DNA of 51,458 nt from JBMDXK01 sp048594375. Lineage in GTDB: Bacteria > Pseudomonadota > Alphaproteobacteria > Rhizobiales > Methylopilaceae. The notes under the pieces are model-generated. The model did no database searches. It was given only the letters and a program-made list of their open reading frames with translations, and had not been told where the DNA came from. Location: assembly GCA_048594375.1 (NCBI GenBank), contig JBMDXK010000013.1, positions 1-51,458 of the forward strand, read 5' to 3'. Below are positions 8,616 to 16,298 of this stretch, piece after piece. A program made the translations under genes and the position numbers. Numbering within the stretch: the first letter of the stretch is position 1; the number at the start of each line of letters is the position of its first letter.

Positions 8616-8870
8616 ATGTCACTTCCTTTTGAATCTTATTCAAAAATAAAAGTAGAAACTTATTTGGATGCCAAAACTAGAAAAGTAAGAGTTAGACCAG
8701 TTGAGGGTGAGATGTATCCTCCTGAAACTTCTGTAGAATGCTCACGCTCTGCTCGTTATGAATATCCTGTAGGAACAAAGTTTTTGATACATGCAAAACT
8801 AACTGACAGAGCAGGCAGCGCCCCATTCTTGTATTCGCACCATAGTTGGCCAATGATAGTCATTGCATAA
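8616..8870 (+). CDS. AT-rich orphan, 84 residues
   Basis: No family is recognised. The gene has a good ribosome site (AAAGGA at 8601-8606) and an ATG, and codes for a basic protein without signal peptide or membrane helix. Base and codon use are visibly more AT-rich than the HD, phosphatase and nadQ-like genes around it. It sits between partners that are typically adjacent, so it looks like a recent insertion. Predicted content is mostly beta strand (KIKVETYLDAKTRKVRVRPV, then KFLIHAKL and WPMIVIA). No function can be given. Confidence 0.6.
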   Translation: MSLPFESYSKIKVETYLDAKTRKVRVRPVEGEMYPPETSVECSRSARYEYPVGTKFLIHAKLTDRAGSAPFLYSHHSWPMIVIA

Positions 8871-8901
8871 TTTTGTATATTTACAAATTAGGATTCTATG
8901 A

Positions 8902-9420
8902 ATGACCATCCACGTTTGCTCTCTTTATCAAGTCAAGCCGGTGCTGATGCGCAGCGGCGCAAAGCGGGTGGTTACCCTGCTCACCGACCCCACCAAAGTG
9001 CCGCATCTGCCCGACATTGAAACCGCGCACCGGCTGGTGCTGCATTTCAACGATATTGTTGAACTGACCGAAGGTTTGATTTTACCCTCCGAGCAGCATA
9101 TGCGGGATTTTATTGCCTTTACGGAAAGCTGGGATAACAAAACCCCGATGCTCATCCATTGCTGGGCGGGTATCAGCCGCTCCACCGCAGGCGCTTTCAT
9201 CACCGCCTGTATGCACGCTGGCAGCCGCAGCGAGCGCGATATTGCGCAAGCCTTGCGCAATGCTTCCGCAACGGCCAGCCCCAACCTGCTGCTGGTGGCT
9301 ATGGCCGACAAGCTGCTGGGACGCGGGGGGCGTATGGTGGCCGCCGTGGAAGCCATTGGACGCGGCGTTGTTGTGGAGCAAGGCACGCCGTTCTTTCTCA
9401 ACCGCGATGACTATACATGA
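8902..9420 (+). CDS. Predicted protein tyrosine phosphatase (COG5350-like)
   Basis: A 172-residue cysteine-dependent phosphatase. The signature HCWAGISRSTAGAF contains the CX5R active-site loop, with the nucleophilic cysteine near residue 91 and the arginine six residues later. A preceding LTDP segment may hold the general acid. It has no signal peptide. Natural substrates are unknown for this family, although genomic pairing with the NAD regulator suggests a link to nucleotide metabolism. The last four bases overlap the ATG of the next gene, giving tight coupling with the nadQ-like regulator. AGGA lies 8 bases before the ATG at 8902. Confidence 0.82.
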   Translation: MTIHVCSLYQVKPVLMRSGAKRVVTLLTDPTKVPHLPDIETAHRLVLHFNDIVELTEGLILPSEQHMRDFIAFTESWDNKTPMLIHCWAGISRSTAGAFITACMHAGSRSERDIAQALRNASATASPNLLLVAMADKLLGRGGRMVAAVEAIGRGVVVEQGTPFFLNRDDYT

Positions 9421-10322
9421 CCGCCAACTTCTCCCTGAACCTGACAGCCGCCATTGTGCTGGTGGAAAACGAAACTCCCAAAACGCTGGCGGTTCACGGA
9501 GAAAAACGTCATCTGCCCAGCCTTCCTTCCGGCCCCTTCCAACCGGAAAGCCACCGCACACTGGGCAGCAGTTTGCGCCGCTGGGTGGCCACCCAAACCG
9601 GCTTGCCGCTGGGCTATGTGGAGCAGCTTTACACCTTTGCCGACCGCGCCCGCACATCCGACAACCATGACATTTCCATTGGCTATCTGGCGCTTACCCG
9701 CAGCTCCGCCGAACAGCCCACGCAGATTTCCGCCGACGCCGCCTTCAAGGATTGGTATGTGTTCTTCCCGTGGGAAGACTGGCGTGATGGCACCCCACCC
9801 CTTTTGAATGCGATCATTCCGGCTTTGCGCTGTTGGGCGGCGCAGCATCCGGCACGTCTTGCGCGGGTGCGGCAGTGCTTCGGGCTAGATGGTGTGGAGT
9901 GGGACGAGGAAAAAGTGCTGGAACGCTACGAATTGCTGTATGAGGCGCGGCTTGTTCATGAAGCAGCCTATGATGGGGCAGTCTCTGCGTTGAAGGATAC
10001 GCCTTTTTTCGGTTCGGCCATGCAGCTTGACCACCGCCGGATTCTAGCCACCGCCATCAGCCGTCTGCGGGGCAAGCTGAAATACCGTCCTGTGGTGTTC
10101 GAGCTGATGCCTGCCGCCTTCACCCTCACCGCCTTGCAAAATACGGTTGAGGCCATTTCCGGAAAAACCCTGCACAAGCAGAACTTCCGCCGTCTTGTGG
10201 AGCAGAACGCGCTGGTAGAACCCACCGGCGAAACCATCCATTCCCGCGGCCGCCCCGCAAAACTCTTCACCTTCCGCCATGACGTGATGGCCGAACGCGC
10301 CGTTGCCGGTTTGCGGGTTTAA
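9417..10322 (+). CDS. NadQ/NrtR-like transcriptional regulator of NAD metabolism
   Basis: A 301-residue protein with a Nudix-like N-terminal domain and a winged-helix C-terminal domain. This architecture is typical of NrtR-type regulators and of the alphaproteobacterial NadQ group (COG4111). The Nudix box has lost its catalytic glutamates: where REXXEE would be expected the sequence reads RRWVATQTGL, so it should bind a ligand rather than hydrolyse it. The C-terminal part contains TALQNTVEAISGKTLHKQNF and a basic SRGRPAKLF wing. Regulators of this type repress NAD synthesis genes. No nad genes are in the window, so its targets lie elsewhere. It is translationally coupled to the phosphatase gene. 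Confidence 0.8.
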   Translation: MTANFSLNLTAAIVLVENETPKTLAVHGEKRHLPSLPSGPFQPESHRTLGSSLRRWVATQTGLPLGYVEQLYTFADRARTSDNHDISIGYLALTRSSAEQPTQISADAAFKDWYVFFPWEDWRDGTPPLLNAIIPALRCWAAQHPARLARVRQCFGLDGVEWDEEKVLERYELLYEARLVHEAAYDGAVSALKDTPFFGSAMQLDHRRILATAISRLRGKLKYRPVVFELMPAAFTLTALQNTVEAISGKTLHKQNFRRLVEQNALVEPTGETIHSRGRPAKLFTFRHDVMAERAVAGLRV

Positions 10323-10325
10323 AAT

Positions 10326-10367
10326 AAAAACATGTTTTTTTAAAAATAAACATTTACAAACATGTTT
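10326..10367. promoter_or_regulatory. Phased AAACATGTTT operator-like repeats
   Basis: Two palindromes, AAAAACATGTTTTT (10326-10339) and AAACATGTTT (10358-10367), are centred exactly 30 bases apart. A half-matching AAACATTTAC at 10348-10357 is centred 20 and 10 bases from them. Spacing in multiples of about one helical turn places the sites on one face of the DNA. They lie 47 bases before the first gene of the DUF7662-PIN pair and just after the nadQ-like stop. Autoregulation by the antitoxin or complex is the natural guess. Binding by the NadQ-like protein is an alternative. Confidence 0.6.
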
Positions 10368-10413
10368 CCATTTGGTAGGTATTTTGCATTGCTCTTCTTC
10401 TAGAGGTCTGCAC

Positions 10414-10800
10414 ATGTCGAAATACAATCCGCTCACCAACTACCTTAAAACCAATCAAAGCAGCTCCATTGCGATGACCTTTCTCGAAATTGAAAACATT
10501 ATCGGCAGGAAATTACCGGAGTCGCGCAAATACAACGCATGGTGGAGCAATAACCCCACAAACAATGTCATGACCAAAGCATGGCTCGAAGCCGGTTACC
10601 GCACAGAACAGGTTGACCCCGCCCGTGAACGGGTTGTCTTTGTGCGCAACAATACAGTTGCCCCACCTGCTACAACTTCCACACCCCGCAACGGGCGGCA
10701 TCCTGCATGGGGCGCACTGAAAGGCACCAGCAACATTGAAGTGGGCTTTGACTTGACAGCACCTGTGGATGAAAGCTGGAGCTCCGTTTATGACAAATGA
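10414..10800 (+). CDS. DUF7662-like protein, probable antitoxin of the PIN-domain partner
   Basis: A 128-residue protein. The first 80 residues resemble the DUF7662 domain (PLTNYL near the start, MTFLEIENIIGRKLPESRKY, then AWWSNNP and AWLEAGY). The end reads GALKGTSNIEVGFDLTAPVD, a style of tail seen on antitoxins of PIN-domain toxins. The ATG at 10414 is chosen because the upstream in-frame codons run through the operator-like repeats. The stop overlaps the PIN gene by 11 bases, as expected of a toxin-antitoxin operon with the antitoxin first. The DUF assignment is from memory of the pattern; the antitoxin role is inferred from the neighbour. Confidence 0.72.
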   Translation: MSKYNPLTNYLKTNQSSSIAMTFLEIENIIGRKLPESRKYNAWWSNNPTNNVMTKAWLEAGYRTEQVDPARERVVFVRNNTVAPPATTSTPRNGRHPAWGALKGTSNIEVGFDLTAPVDESWSSVYDK

Positions 10801-11206
10801 TTTGTTGCTCGATACCTGCGCGGTCATCTGGATGACAGAAGACGCGCCCCTTGCTCAAAAGGCTGCGGATGCCATTGATTGTGCATTCCAGCAAAATAAA
10901 ACGCTGTATCTTTCGCCAATAACCGCTTGGGAGCGCGGCTTGCTGGTTGCCAAAGGCAGGATAACATCACCCATTACTCCCCACGCTTGGTTTCAACGGA
11001 TCATGGATCTAGACGGATTTGCCTTGGCTGATTTAACGCCCGATATTTTGATTGATGCGTCTTTTTTGCCCGGTAAAATTCACAACGACCCAGCCGACCG
11101 CTTCATCATTGCAACAGCCCGAGCGCACGACTTGACAATCATTACCCGTGACAGAAAAATTCTCGATTATGCGGAGCAAGGTCATATCCGCGCCATGGAA
11201 TGTTAA
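10790..11206 (+). CDS. PIN-domain toxin (VapC-like ribonuclease)
   Basis: A 138-residue PIN domain, the fold of VapC toxins, which cleave tRNA or rRNA when freed from the antitoxin. The acidic residues expected to hold magnesium are in place: D8 in LLLDTCAVIW, E48 in ITAWERGLL, D103 in HNDPADRFIIATA, and D121 in ITRDRKIL. The start at 10790 overlaps the upstream gene by 11 bases. Length is typical. The partner is a DUF7662-like protein rather than a classic VapB, which makes the pairing less usual. Confidence 0.9.
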   Translation: MTNDLLLDTCAVIWMTEDAPLAQKAADAIDCAFQQNKTLYLSPITAWERGLLVAKGRITSPITPHAWFQRIMDLDGFALADLTPDILIDASFLPGKIHNDPADRFIIATARAHDLTIITRDRKILDYAEQGHIRAMEC

Positions 11207-11249
11207 GCAGAAGAACAATCAAGAGCCACACACTCCCGAACTCTGATTG

Positions 11250-11672
11250 CTAATGGCTTGCCTTTGACTCAGGCACACTTAAAGCTGCAAAGGTTTCTTC
11301 CAGACGGCGGCGCATTTCTTCCTGCTGGCCAAAAGGCGCAATCACATCCACCAGACGCGCATGTTCACCGCAGCGCCACTCCCCGTTGGCGAGCCGGTTG
11401 TCGCCTTTATCCATCCGCTCTGCAACCGCAGAATCCACCAGCGCCCACAAAGCCAAACCAACAGGCTGATCGCCGTTATAGAAAATCTTGAACTGACGCA
11501 GCATAATCGCCGGCATCAACAACCACTCCAGATCACCCAGCTCCATTTTTTTATGGCGCGTGCTTTGGGTTAAAAGCCAAACCGCTTCTCCCAGAACCGT
11601 GGAAATGGTTTTGGTAACAAGTTTATCCTGAGCGTTTGAAGCTGTTGTGTTTTCTTCTTTTAAAGCGCTCAT
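11250..11672 (-). CDS. Orphan toxin-activating lysine-acyltransferase (HlyC family)
   Basis: HlyC-type enzymes transfer fatty acyl groups from acyl carrier protein to internal lysines of RTX protoxins. The 140-residue protein follows the family pattern: VLGEAVWLLTQSTRHKK with the catalytic histidine H40, MPAIMLRQFKIF, GLALWALVD, and RLVDVIAPFG with the conserved aspartate D109. No RTX protein or type I secretion gene is in the window, so its target is unknown. Stand-alone members are common in Alphaproteobacteria. The ATG at 11672 is preferred because family similarity starts soon after, while upstream codons would extend into the promoter region shared with the divergent TIGR02301 gene. Confidence 0.85.
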   Translation of the reverse strand: MSALKEENTTASNAQDKLVTKTISTVLGEAVWLLTQSTRHKKMELGDLEWLLMPAIMLRQFKIFYNGDQPVGLALWALVDSAVAERMDKGDNRLANGEWRCGEHARLVDVIAPFGQQEEMRRRLEETFAALSVPESKASH

Positions 11673-11862
11673 GGCCGTTGTTCCTTGCTGATCCGATTCA
11701 TTCGCCTGCTTTTGGTAACAGCTCTTGCCAAAACTGTAAAGCAAAGCGCATTTTCATACCTCCCCCCTGTTGGCTTCTTGCAAGCCAGAGGTTATTGTGG
11801 CTCGGAAAATTACAACAACACAGCTTTTTTAGAAACTCTACCCTCAATTAAGGAAGCGCCTC

Positions 11863-12282
11863 ATGCGTGCGATGTTTTTTTGCGCTGTGCTTGTGTATGG
11901 GGCGGTAGATGCCATTTCCAGCACCCCTTATGCCCAAACCACACCAGCACCGGCCTCGCAACAGCAAACGGCTCCCCAAACCACCCCCTATGACAAAGAC
12001 CTGCTGCGCCTTGCAGAAATCTTAGGCTCACTGCACTATCTGCGCCCCCTATGCAATGAACCCGATGGCCCAGAATGGCGTAGCAAAATGCAGTCTCTGC
12101 TGGACAGTGAAGGCGAACCCGTTACACGGCGCAACCAACTGGCCGGCGCATTCAACACCGGCTATCACGCCTTCCAACAGACCTATACCCGCTGTACAGA
12201 ATCGGCACACATTGTCATGCGCCGCTTTCTCAGCGAAGGCGCGCGGCTCTCCCGATCCCTCACAGAACGCTACGGCCATTAA
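11863..12282 (+). CDS. TIGR02301 family exported protein
   Basis: A 139-residue protein with a signal peptide (about residues 1-25, ending near PYAQ). The mature part matches the alphaproteobacterial TIGR02301 family, with LAEILGSLHYLRPLC, two conserved cysteines (about residues 64 and 107), FNTGYHAFQQTYTRC, and the SEGARLSRSLTERYG end. It should be periplasmic, with a possible disulfide between the two cysteines. The family role is unknown. An AAGGAAG ribosome site precedes the ATG. It is divergent from the HlyC-like gene across about 190 bases that must hold both promoters. Confidence 0.85.
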   Translation: MRAMFFCAVLVYGAVDAISSTPYAQTTPAPASQQQTAPQTTPYDKDLLRLAEILGSLHYLRPLCNEPDGPEWRSKMQSLLDSEGEPVTRRNQLAGAFNTGYHAFQQTYTRCTESAHIVMRRFLSEGARLSRSLTERYGH

Positions 12283-12471
12283 CCTTCGTTAATTTTTCAA
12301 AACGGGGAAAATAAAAATAAACCATTGAAATTGCTCTATCAATCTATAAACTAATGCCGTGTTGTTAACGTCCTGCGCCAGATATTAACCTTTTTCCTAA
12401 TATCTTATTGGGTTATTTCAAAGTCATGTTAGGATTGTCTTTACACACGAGTCTATTTTGATAGGAAGCCC

Positions 12472-12744
12472 ATGCCTCTGACAGCATCGAAAGATCCTCA
12501 CTGTGACGTTCAATCGGATTTTGAAGACGAACGCATGGCTGCCCTAAACTATCTTTCCGAAGCATGGGAAGAAGCCATGATGGATGGCCTGCCTCCAGAA
12601 TGTATGGCGCATGTGGCTCTGTTCCGCTCCATCAGCGAATTTGTCCTCTCCTTCGGAGAAGAAGCAACCGCCGAATTTATTGCCCGTCTGCCTGAACGCA
12701 TTCGCGCACGGGATTTCAGCGTGGATATGCTGGTTCAGCAATAA
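12472..12744 (+). CDS. Small acidic hypothetical protein
   Basis: A 90-residue acidic, mostly helical protein of unknown function. A strong ribosome site (GATAGGAAG) precedes the ATG, and codon use matches neighbouring housekeeping genes, so it is probably real. It has no signal peptide, membrane segment or recognisable motif; conserved-looking parts are ALNYLSEAWEEAMMDGLPP and FIARLPERIRARDFS. An AT-rich non-coding stretch of about 190 bases precedes it and a gene-free block follows it, so it appears to be transcribed alone. Confidence 0.72.
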   Translation: MPLTASKDPHCDVQSDFEDERMAALNYLSEAWEEAMMDGLPPECMAHVALFRSISEFVLSFGEEATAEFIARLPERIRARDFSVDMLVQQ

Positions 12745-13284
12745 AGCATTGCTGCGGAAACGTTTTTCAACTGCTGTGGCTGCACGCAATATAATAAGCC
12801 GAACCCGCCTGCCGTGCCGCCGTATCGGGATTATGGTCACTTTTAACACGCGTATTGCAGATATTTATTGCGCATTCCCGGATACACTGCCCTGCACTAT
12901 TCGGACGTATTTTAGCCACAAAAGCATTGATGTGGCCGGTCTCTGCATTTTCAACGTTTTTTGCATTTTAAACATTGCGATGCAAGGCGCGCGGAAAGTA
13001 TTTTATGGCTTTTATGTGTCATAAATCACGCTTTTACATTACACAATAAGAAAAAATTATGATTAATATTGTGTTAAAAATAGCTTTATTTGTCCAAAAA
13101 CGAAACATAACCTTCATTTAATTATACACATCTTGCCCTCATTAACCAGTTGTCAAGGTTAAGCACTGATAAATAGGGAATGTGCTTTTTAGGTATTCCG
13201 TTAAGGATACAGTGAATTTTGCCTTTCTTCTGCGTGATCAGAAAAGTCAGGTTCACGAAAAGCGCACCTTTTTATAGACGCAAA
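12745..13284. other. Gene-free block with one AT-rich hairpin
   Basis: No convincing gene. The only long open frame here (to 13024) begins inside the preceding gene in another frame and has no family features. An 8-base-pair inverted repeat, ACACAATA (13041-13048) with TATTGTGT (13067-13074), lies in AT-rich DNA. Closer to the SleB gene is ATTAACCAGTTGTCAAGGTTA, which holds two facing TTAACC/GGTTAA half-sites around 13143-13163. These may be regulatory for the downstream cell-wall hydrolase. No terminator with a clear T tract was seen. Confidence 0.5.
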
Positions 13285-14268
13285 ATGAGGTGCTTCGTGC
13301 TGAAACAGAGCCATAAAAAATGGATGAAACTGAGTGTGGGTGTAGGTGTTGTGTTCAGCTCACTTTTAACAACCCCTTCTGTTATCGCGTTTCAGGATGC
13401 TGCCTCTGTTGCCAATATCGAAACCCTTTCCACTGTGCGCTGGAGACTGCATTTTGCCGCTACCAAGCTCGATACGGCCGGTATGGTGGCGCATGAAAGT
13501 TTTGACCATGTGCCTTATCCTGCGGGGCATATCAGTGAGGCTTTTGTGGTGCAGGATGCTTTGCCGCACATGCTGACCACCCGCAATCTCACCACCCGTC
13601 ACCTCAAGAGTGATCGTCTGGACAGCGCAAAAATTGTGCAAAACGCCAATACGGCCACGGTTAACAAAACGGTGGAAGCGGCTGATGGCACAACGCCACG
13701 GCAAGGGGTATTGCTGGCGTCGTTAACGCCGGATGCTGTCGAGCTGCCGCTTTTTCTGGCGCCCATGCCCATGATGCCGCCACCGGATTTGCTCAAGGCG
13801 CCGGATTTCAACAAGAAAACCGAGCAAAGCCTAATGTCGCGGGATAAAAATCTGGCGAAAGAACGCAAATGTCTTGCGGAAGCCATTTATTTTGAAGCCC
13901 GCGGCGAGCCAGAACGCGGCCAATATGCTGTGGCGCAAGTGGTGATGAACCGTGTGCGCTCGCAATATTATCCTGATACGGTGTGCGGTGTGGTGTATCA
14001 AAACAAGCATTTGCGCAACCGTTGCCAATTTTCCTTTGCATGTGACCGCATTCCGGATCGCGTGACCAACCGGAAATCCTGGACGCTGGCGCGCCGCATT
14101 GCGTTTGAAGTGATGCAAGAAGGGCATAGTTTGCCGGAAGTTGGCGGTTCCACCCATTACCACGCCACCTATGTGCGTCCACGCTGGATACGCGAAATGC
14201 GCAAGGAAGCGCGTATTGGTAGGCACTTGTTTTATACGGTGCCACGCTGGACAAATCAGGGCGCGTGA
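13285..14268 (+). CDS. SleB-type cell wall hydrolase (lytic transglycosylase-like)
   Basis: A protein of about 327 residues with an N-terminal signal peptide or anchor (K-rich start, then a hydrophobic run ending near VIAFQ), a variable middle section, and a C-terminal Hydrolase_2 (SleB) domain. That domain begins CLAEAIYFEARGEPERGQYAV, with the catalytic glutamate in YFEARGEP. It continues through CQFSFACD and STHYHATYV, and ends TVPRW. Such enzymes cut peptidoglycan in the periplasm. The start is uncertain. ATG 13285 is reported; GTG 13297 has GAGG six bases before it and is equally plausible, while a TTG at 13219 is less likely. Confidence 0.85.
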   Translation: MRCFVLKQSHKKWMKLSVGVGVVFSSLLTTPSVIAFQDAASVANIETLSTVRWRLHFAATKLDTAGMVAHESFDHVPYPAGHISEAFVVQDALPHMLTTRNLTTRHLKSDRLDSAKIVQNANTATVNKTVEAADGTTPRQGVLLASLTPDAVELPLFLAPMPMMPPPDLLKAPDFNKKTEQSLMSRDKNLAKERKCLAEAIYFEARGEPERGQYAVAQVVMNRVRSQYYPDTVCGVVYQNKHLRNRCQFSFACDRIPDRVTNRKSWTLARRIAFEVMQEGHSLPEVGGSTHYHATYVRPRWIREMRKEARIGRHLFYTVPRWTNQGA

Positions 14269-14322
14269 TGAAGTATCCTGTTTGACGCACACATGCTTTT
14301 CATTGCAGTTGAATAATGCTTG

Positions 14323-15069
14323 ATGGTTGATGATACAACACTGGATACACTATTGGGCAAGCGGCTGCAATTGCGGCAGCCGCGCAAGGGGCATCGTGCG
14401 GGTACGGATGCTGTTCTTGTGGCGGCTGCAACGCCCGCAGAGGCTGGACAGCGGGTTGTTGATCTGGGAGCAGGCGTTGGAACGGTGGGATTGGCAGTTG
14501 CCCAGCGGGTGCCGGATACCCATGTTACGCTCGTGGAAATTGACACCTTTCTTGCAAAACTGGCGCAAGAAAATATTGCCCTTAACGGACTTGAAAACCG
14601 CGCCTGTGTCATCTGCGGTGATGTGGGTGCACTGGCGCGTAAAGGATGCACTTTAAAGCCCCATAGCATTGACCATGTGGTTGCCAATCCGCCTTTTTAT
14701 CCTAATACGGGGAAAGTATCCCCTGACCCGCGCACAGCGCGGGCGCGGATGACAACCGATGGACTGATGGAACAATGGGCGCGAACTGCTGCGCGGCTCT
14801 TAAAAGCGGGTGGGAGCTTTACGGTTATCCACCGCCCTGATGCTCTCGCCGAAATATTGGCCGCTTTCGAGCGCCGCTTTGGCAATCTGGCGGTGTTGCC
14901 GGTTTTACCGTTTGCCCACGAACCCGCCGTACGCATTCTGGTGCAAGGCATTGCCGGTTCAAAAGCCCCGTTGCGCCTTTTGCCACCGTTAGTATTGCGC
15001 GACAAAAACGGCGCAATAACGCCAGAAATGGAGGCGTTGCACACCCACGCGGAGAGTATATTATTGTAA
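14323..15069 (+). CDS. tRNA1(Val) adenine-N6 methyltransferase-like (TrmN6/YfiC)
   Basis: A 248-residue SAM-dependent methyltransferase. Motif I is VVDLGAGVGTVGLAV, motif II ends in LVEID, and the adenine-N6 signature NPPF is present in VVANPPFYPN. This combination and length fit TrmN6, which methylates A37 of tRNA-Val, though other N6 methyltransferases share the motifs. The ATG at 14323 is preceded in frame by a TTG at 14320. It follows the SleB gene by about 50 bases on the same strand and is followed by AT-rich orphan DNA. Confidence 0.82.
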   Translation: MVDDTTLDTLLGKRLQLRQPRKGHRAGTDAVLVAAATPAEAGQRVVDLGAGVGTVGLAVAQRVPDTHVTLVEIDTFLAKLAQENIALNGLENRACVICGDVGALARKGCTLKPHSIDHVVANPPFYPNTGKVSPDPRTARARMTTDGLMEQWARTAARLLKAGGSFTVIHRPDALAEILAAFERRFGNLAVLPVLPFAHEPAVRILVQGIAGSKAPLRLLPPLVLRDKNGAITPEMEALHTHAESILL

Positions 15070-15168
15070 AAGAGAATATAGAATAAAAAATATATTTAAA
15101 ATTATGGTTAATTATCTATTTATGTTGTATAGCAACACTGCTATAAACTACGGGAGTTGAGAATACAC

Positions 15169-15945
15169 ATGTTTCCAGGGTCACCATCACGGCTAAGTTA
15201 TGCCTCATCACCAGAAAGTCCTTCTCCAATAAACCAGCGGCCAGAGAATTTTTACAGTAATTTTGAGCAAGCTGTTGCAGCGGTTTCTCCACCCCCAAGC
15301 CCTACCAGTACACGCATTTATTCACAAAGAATAGAAACTAAAGAAGAACGCTATCAGCGTGAAGCGGATGAAAGTCTGGCCAAAGCGTTTGAAACGCAGG
15401 CTGTGGTAGCCGAGAGTGGGCAACTGGTTTCGCTCTTCAATAAGGCAAATAAAGCACATGTTGAGCAGAAAAACTTTTTGGATTCCAAAAGAGGACAGAA
15501 AGTTGCGGATAGGGATGAAAAAAGAAAAAATACGAAAGAAAATCATAAATTAAACAAAAATTGGATTGATTTTTTGAAGCCACTTGCAGATTTCAACCGA
15601 AAGCTGTCAAAAGCTGATAAAAACAGAGAAAAAGTGAATTCTCTTATAAGTGACAGCATAGCAGACGGTACTTTTTTATCGCGAGAAAAAGAATTTATTG
15701 CTGCAAGTAAAATATCATTAAAATACTATATTGAAGCGCAAAAAAAATTACCTAAAACCAGTTCATATGAACCTCGGTTAGCAACTGAATATTATAACCA
15801 TGAACGAAGAATTAATGGACTTATAGATTATTATAAAGGTGCGATTGAGGAACCACGAAAATATATGTCAGAACTCATGTCGCCTGATATTTCCGGGGTA
15901 ACGCACCAAATGGAAAATCTTCATTTCCCAGCTTATGATGGTTAA
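15169..15945 (+). CDS. AT-rich orphan with Ser/Pro-rich N terminus and helical body
   Basis: No family is recognised. From the ATG at 15169 the protein has about 258 residues. Residues 1-48 are rich in Ser and Pro (SSPESPSPIN, VSPPPSPTSTR), the kind of tract read by SH3, WW or proline-directed kinases. Residues 55-250 are charged and helix-rich with many Lys and Glu. It has no signal peptide or membrane helix. GGGAG lies 12 bases upstream. Low GC, no homologue that I recognise and eukaryote-like low complexity group it with the orphans at 24197, 42663 and 48447. It could be an effector, but this is speculation. Confidence 0.62.
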   Translation: MFPGSPSRLSYASSPESPSPINQRPENFYSNFEQAVAAVSPPPSPTSTRIYSQRIETKEERYQREADESLAKAFETQAVVAESGQLVSLFNKANKAHVEQKNFLDSKRGQKVADRDEKRKNTKENHKLNKNWIDFLKPLADFNRKLSKADKNREKVNSLISDSIADGTFLSREKEFIAASKISLKYYIEAQKKLPKTSSYEPRLATEYYNHERRINGLIDYYKGAIEEPRKYMSELMSPDISGVTHQMENLHFPAYDG

Positions 15946-16002
15946 GCGAAGGCATCAACGCATAAAGAGAGAGCCTTAGCCATAAAGTGATGATCTGTCC
16001 GC

Positions 16003-16266
16003 TCAGCCATCAAGCTGTTGTGGGGCGTGTTTGCTGTGGTCAATCAGCGCGATGAAATCTTCGGCCATGCGCTCGGTGGGCGTGAAGGTATTGGCAAGCG
16101 TCCATGCGCACAGCAGCGTAAAGGCTTGAGAAAAATGTTCACTATGGATGCAGCGCACCATTTCAAGGCCAATGATGATTTTCATCATGTCCGCATCCTG
16201 GCTTTGCAAAAATGCGGCAAGCTCTGGCACTGTTGCATCAAGATCAAGCTGAATGTTTTCTTTCAT
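16003..16266 (-). CDS. Small hypothetical protein behind a structured leader
   Basis: An 87-residue acidic protein I do not recognise. It is helix-rich (PELAAFLQSQDADMMKIII, then FTLLCAWTLANTF), with no signal peptide, membrane segment or known motif. Its ribosome site GGGAGGG ends about five bases before the ATG and is locked in a hairpin (see 16268-16298). A promoter and a branched RNA fold precede that hairpin (16267-16486). Such an elaborate leader suggests that its translation is regulated. The 3' side is followed by about 55 bases before the end of the convergent orphan gene. Confidence 0.65.
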   Translation of the reverse strand: MKENIQLDLDATVPELAAFLQSQDADMMKIIIGLEMVRCIHSEHFSQAFTLLCAWTLANTFTPTERMAEDFIALIDHSKHAPQQLDG

Positions 16267-16267
16267 G

Positions 16268-16298
16268 CTGCCCTCCCATAATCATGAAGCGAGGGCAG
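16268..16298 (-). promoter_or_regulatory. Hairpin sequestering the ribosome binding site
   Basis: On the minus strand CTGCCCTC (complement of 16291-16298) pairs perfectly with GAGGGCAG (complement of 16268-16275) around a 15-base loop. The downstream arm contains the Shine-Dalgarno sequence of the 87-residue gene and ends one base from its ATG. In this fold the ribosome site is closed, the usual expression platform of translational riboswitches or RNA thermometers. Confidence 0.7.

Noticed and set aside
12584..13024. Frame of 146 codons overlapping and following the small acidic gene
   Set aside because: Starts inside the real gene in another frame, has no ribosome site, and its composition looks like translated non-coding DNA.
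13143..13163. Facing TTAACC half-sites upstream of the SleB gene as a CtrA site
   Set aside because: The CtrA consensus is two direct TTAA blocks seven bases apart; the sites here are inverted and wider apart.
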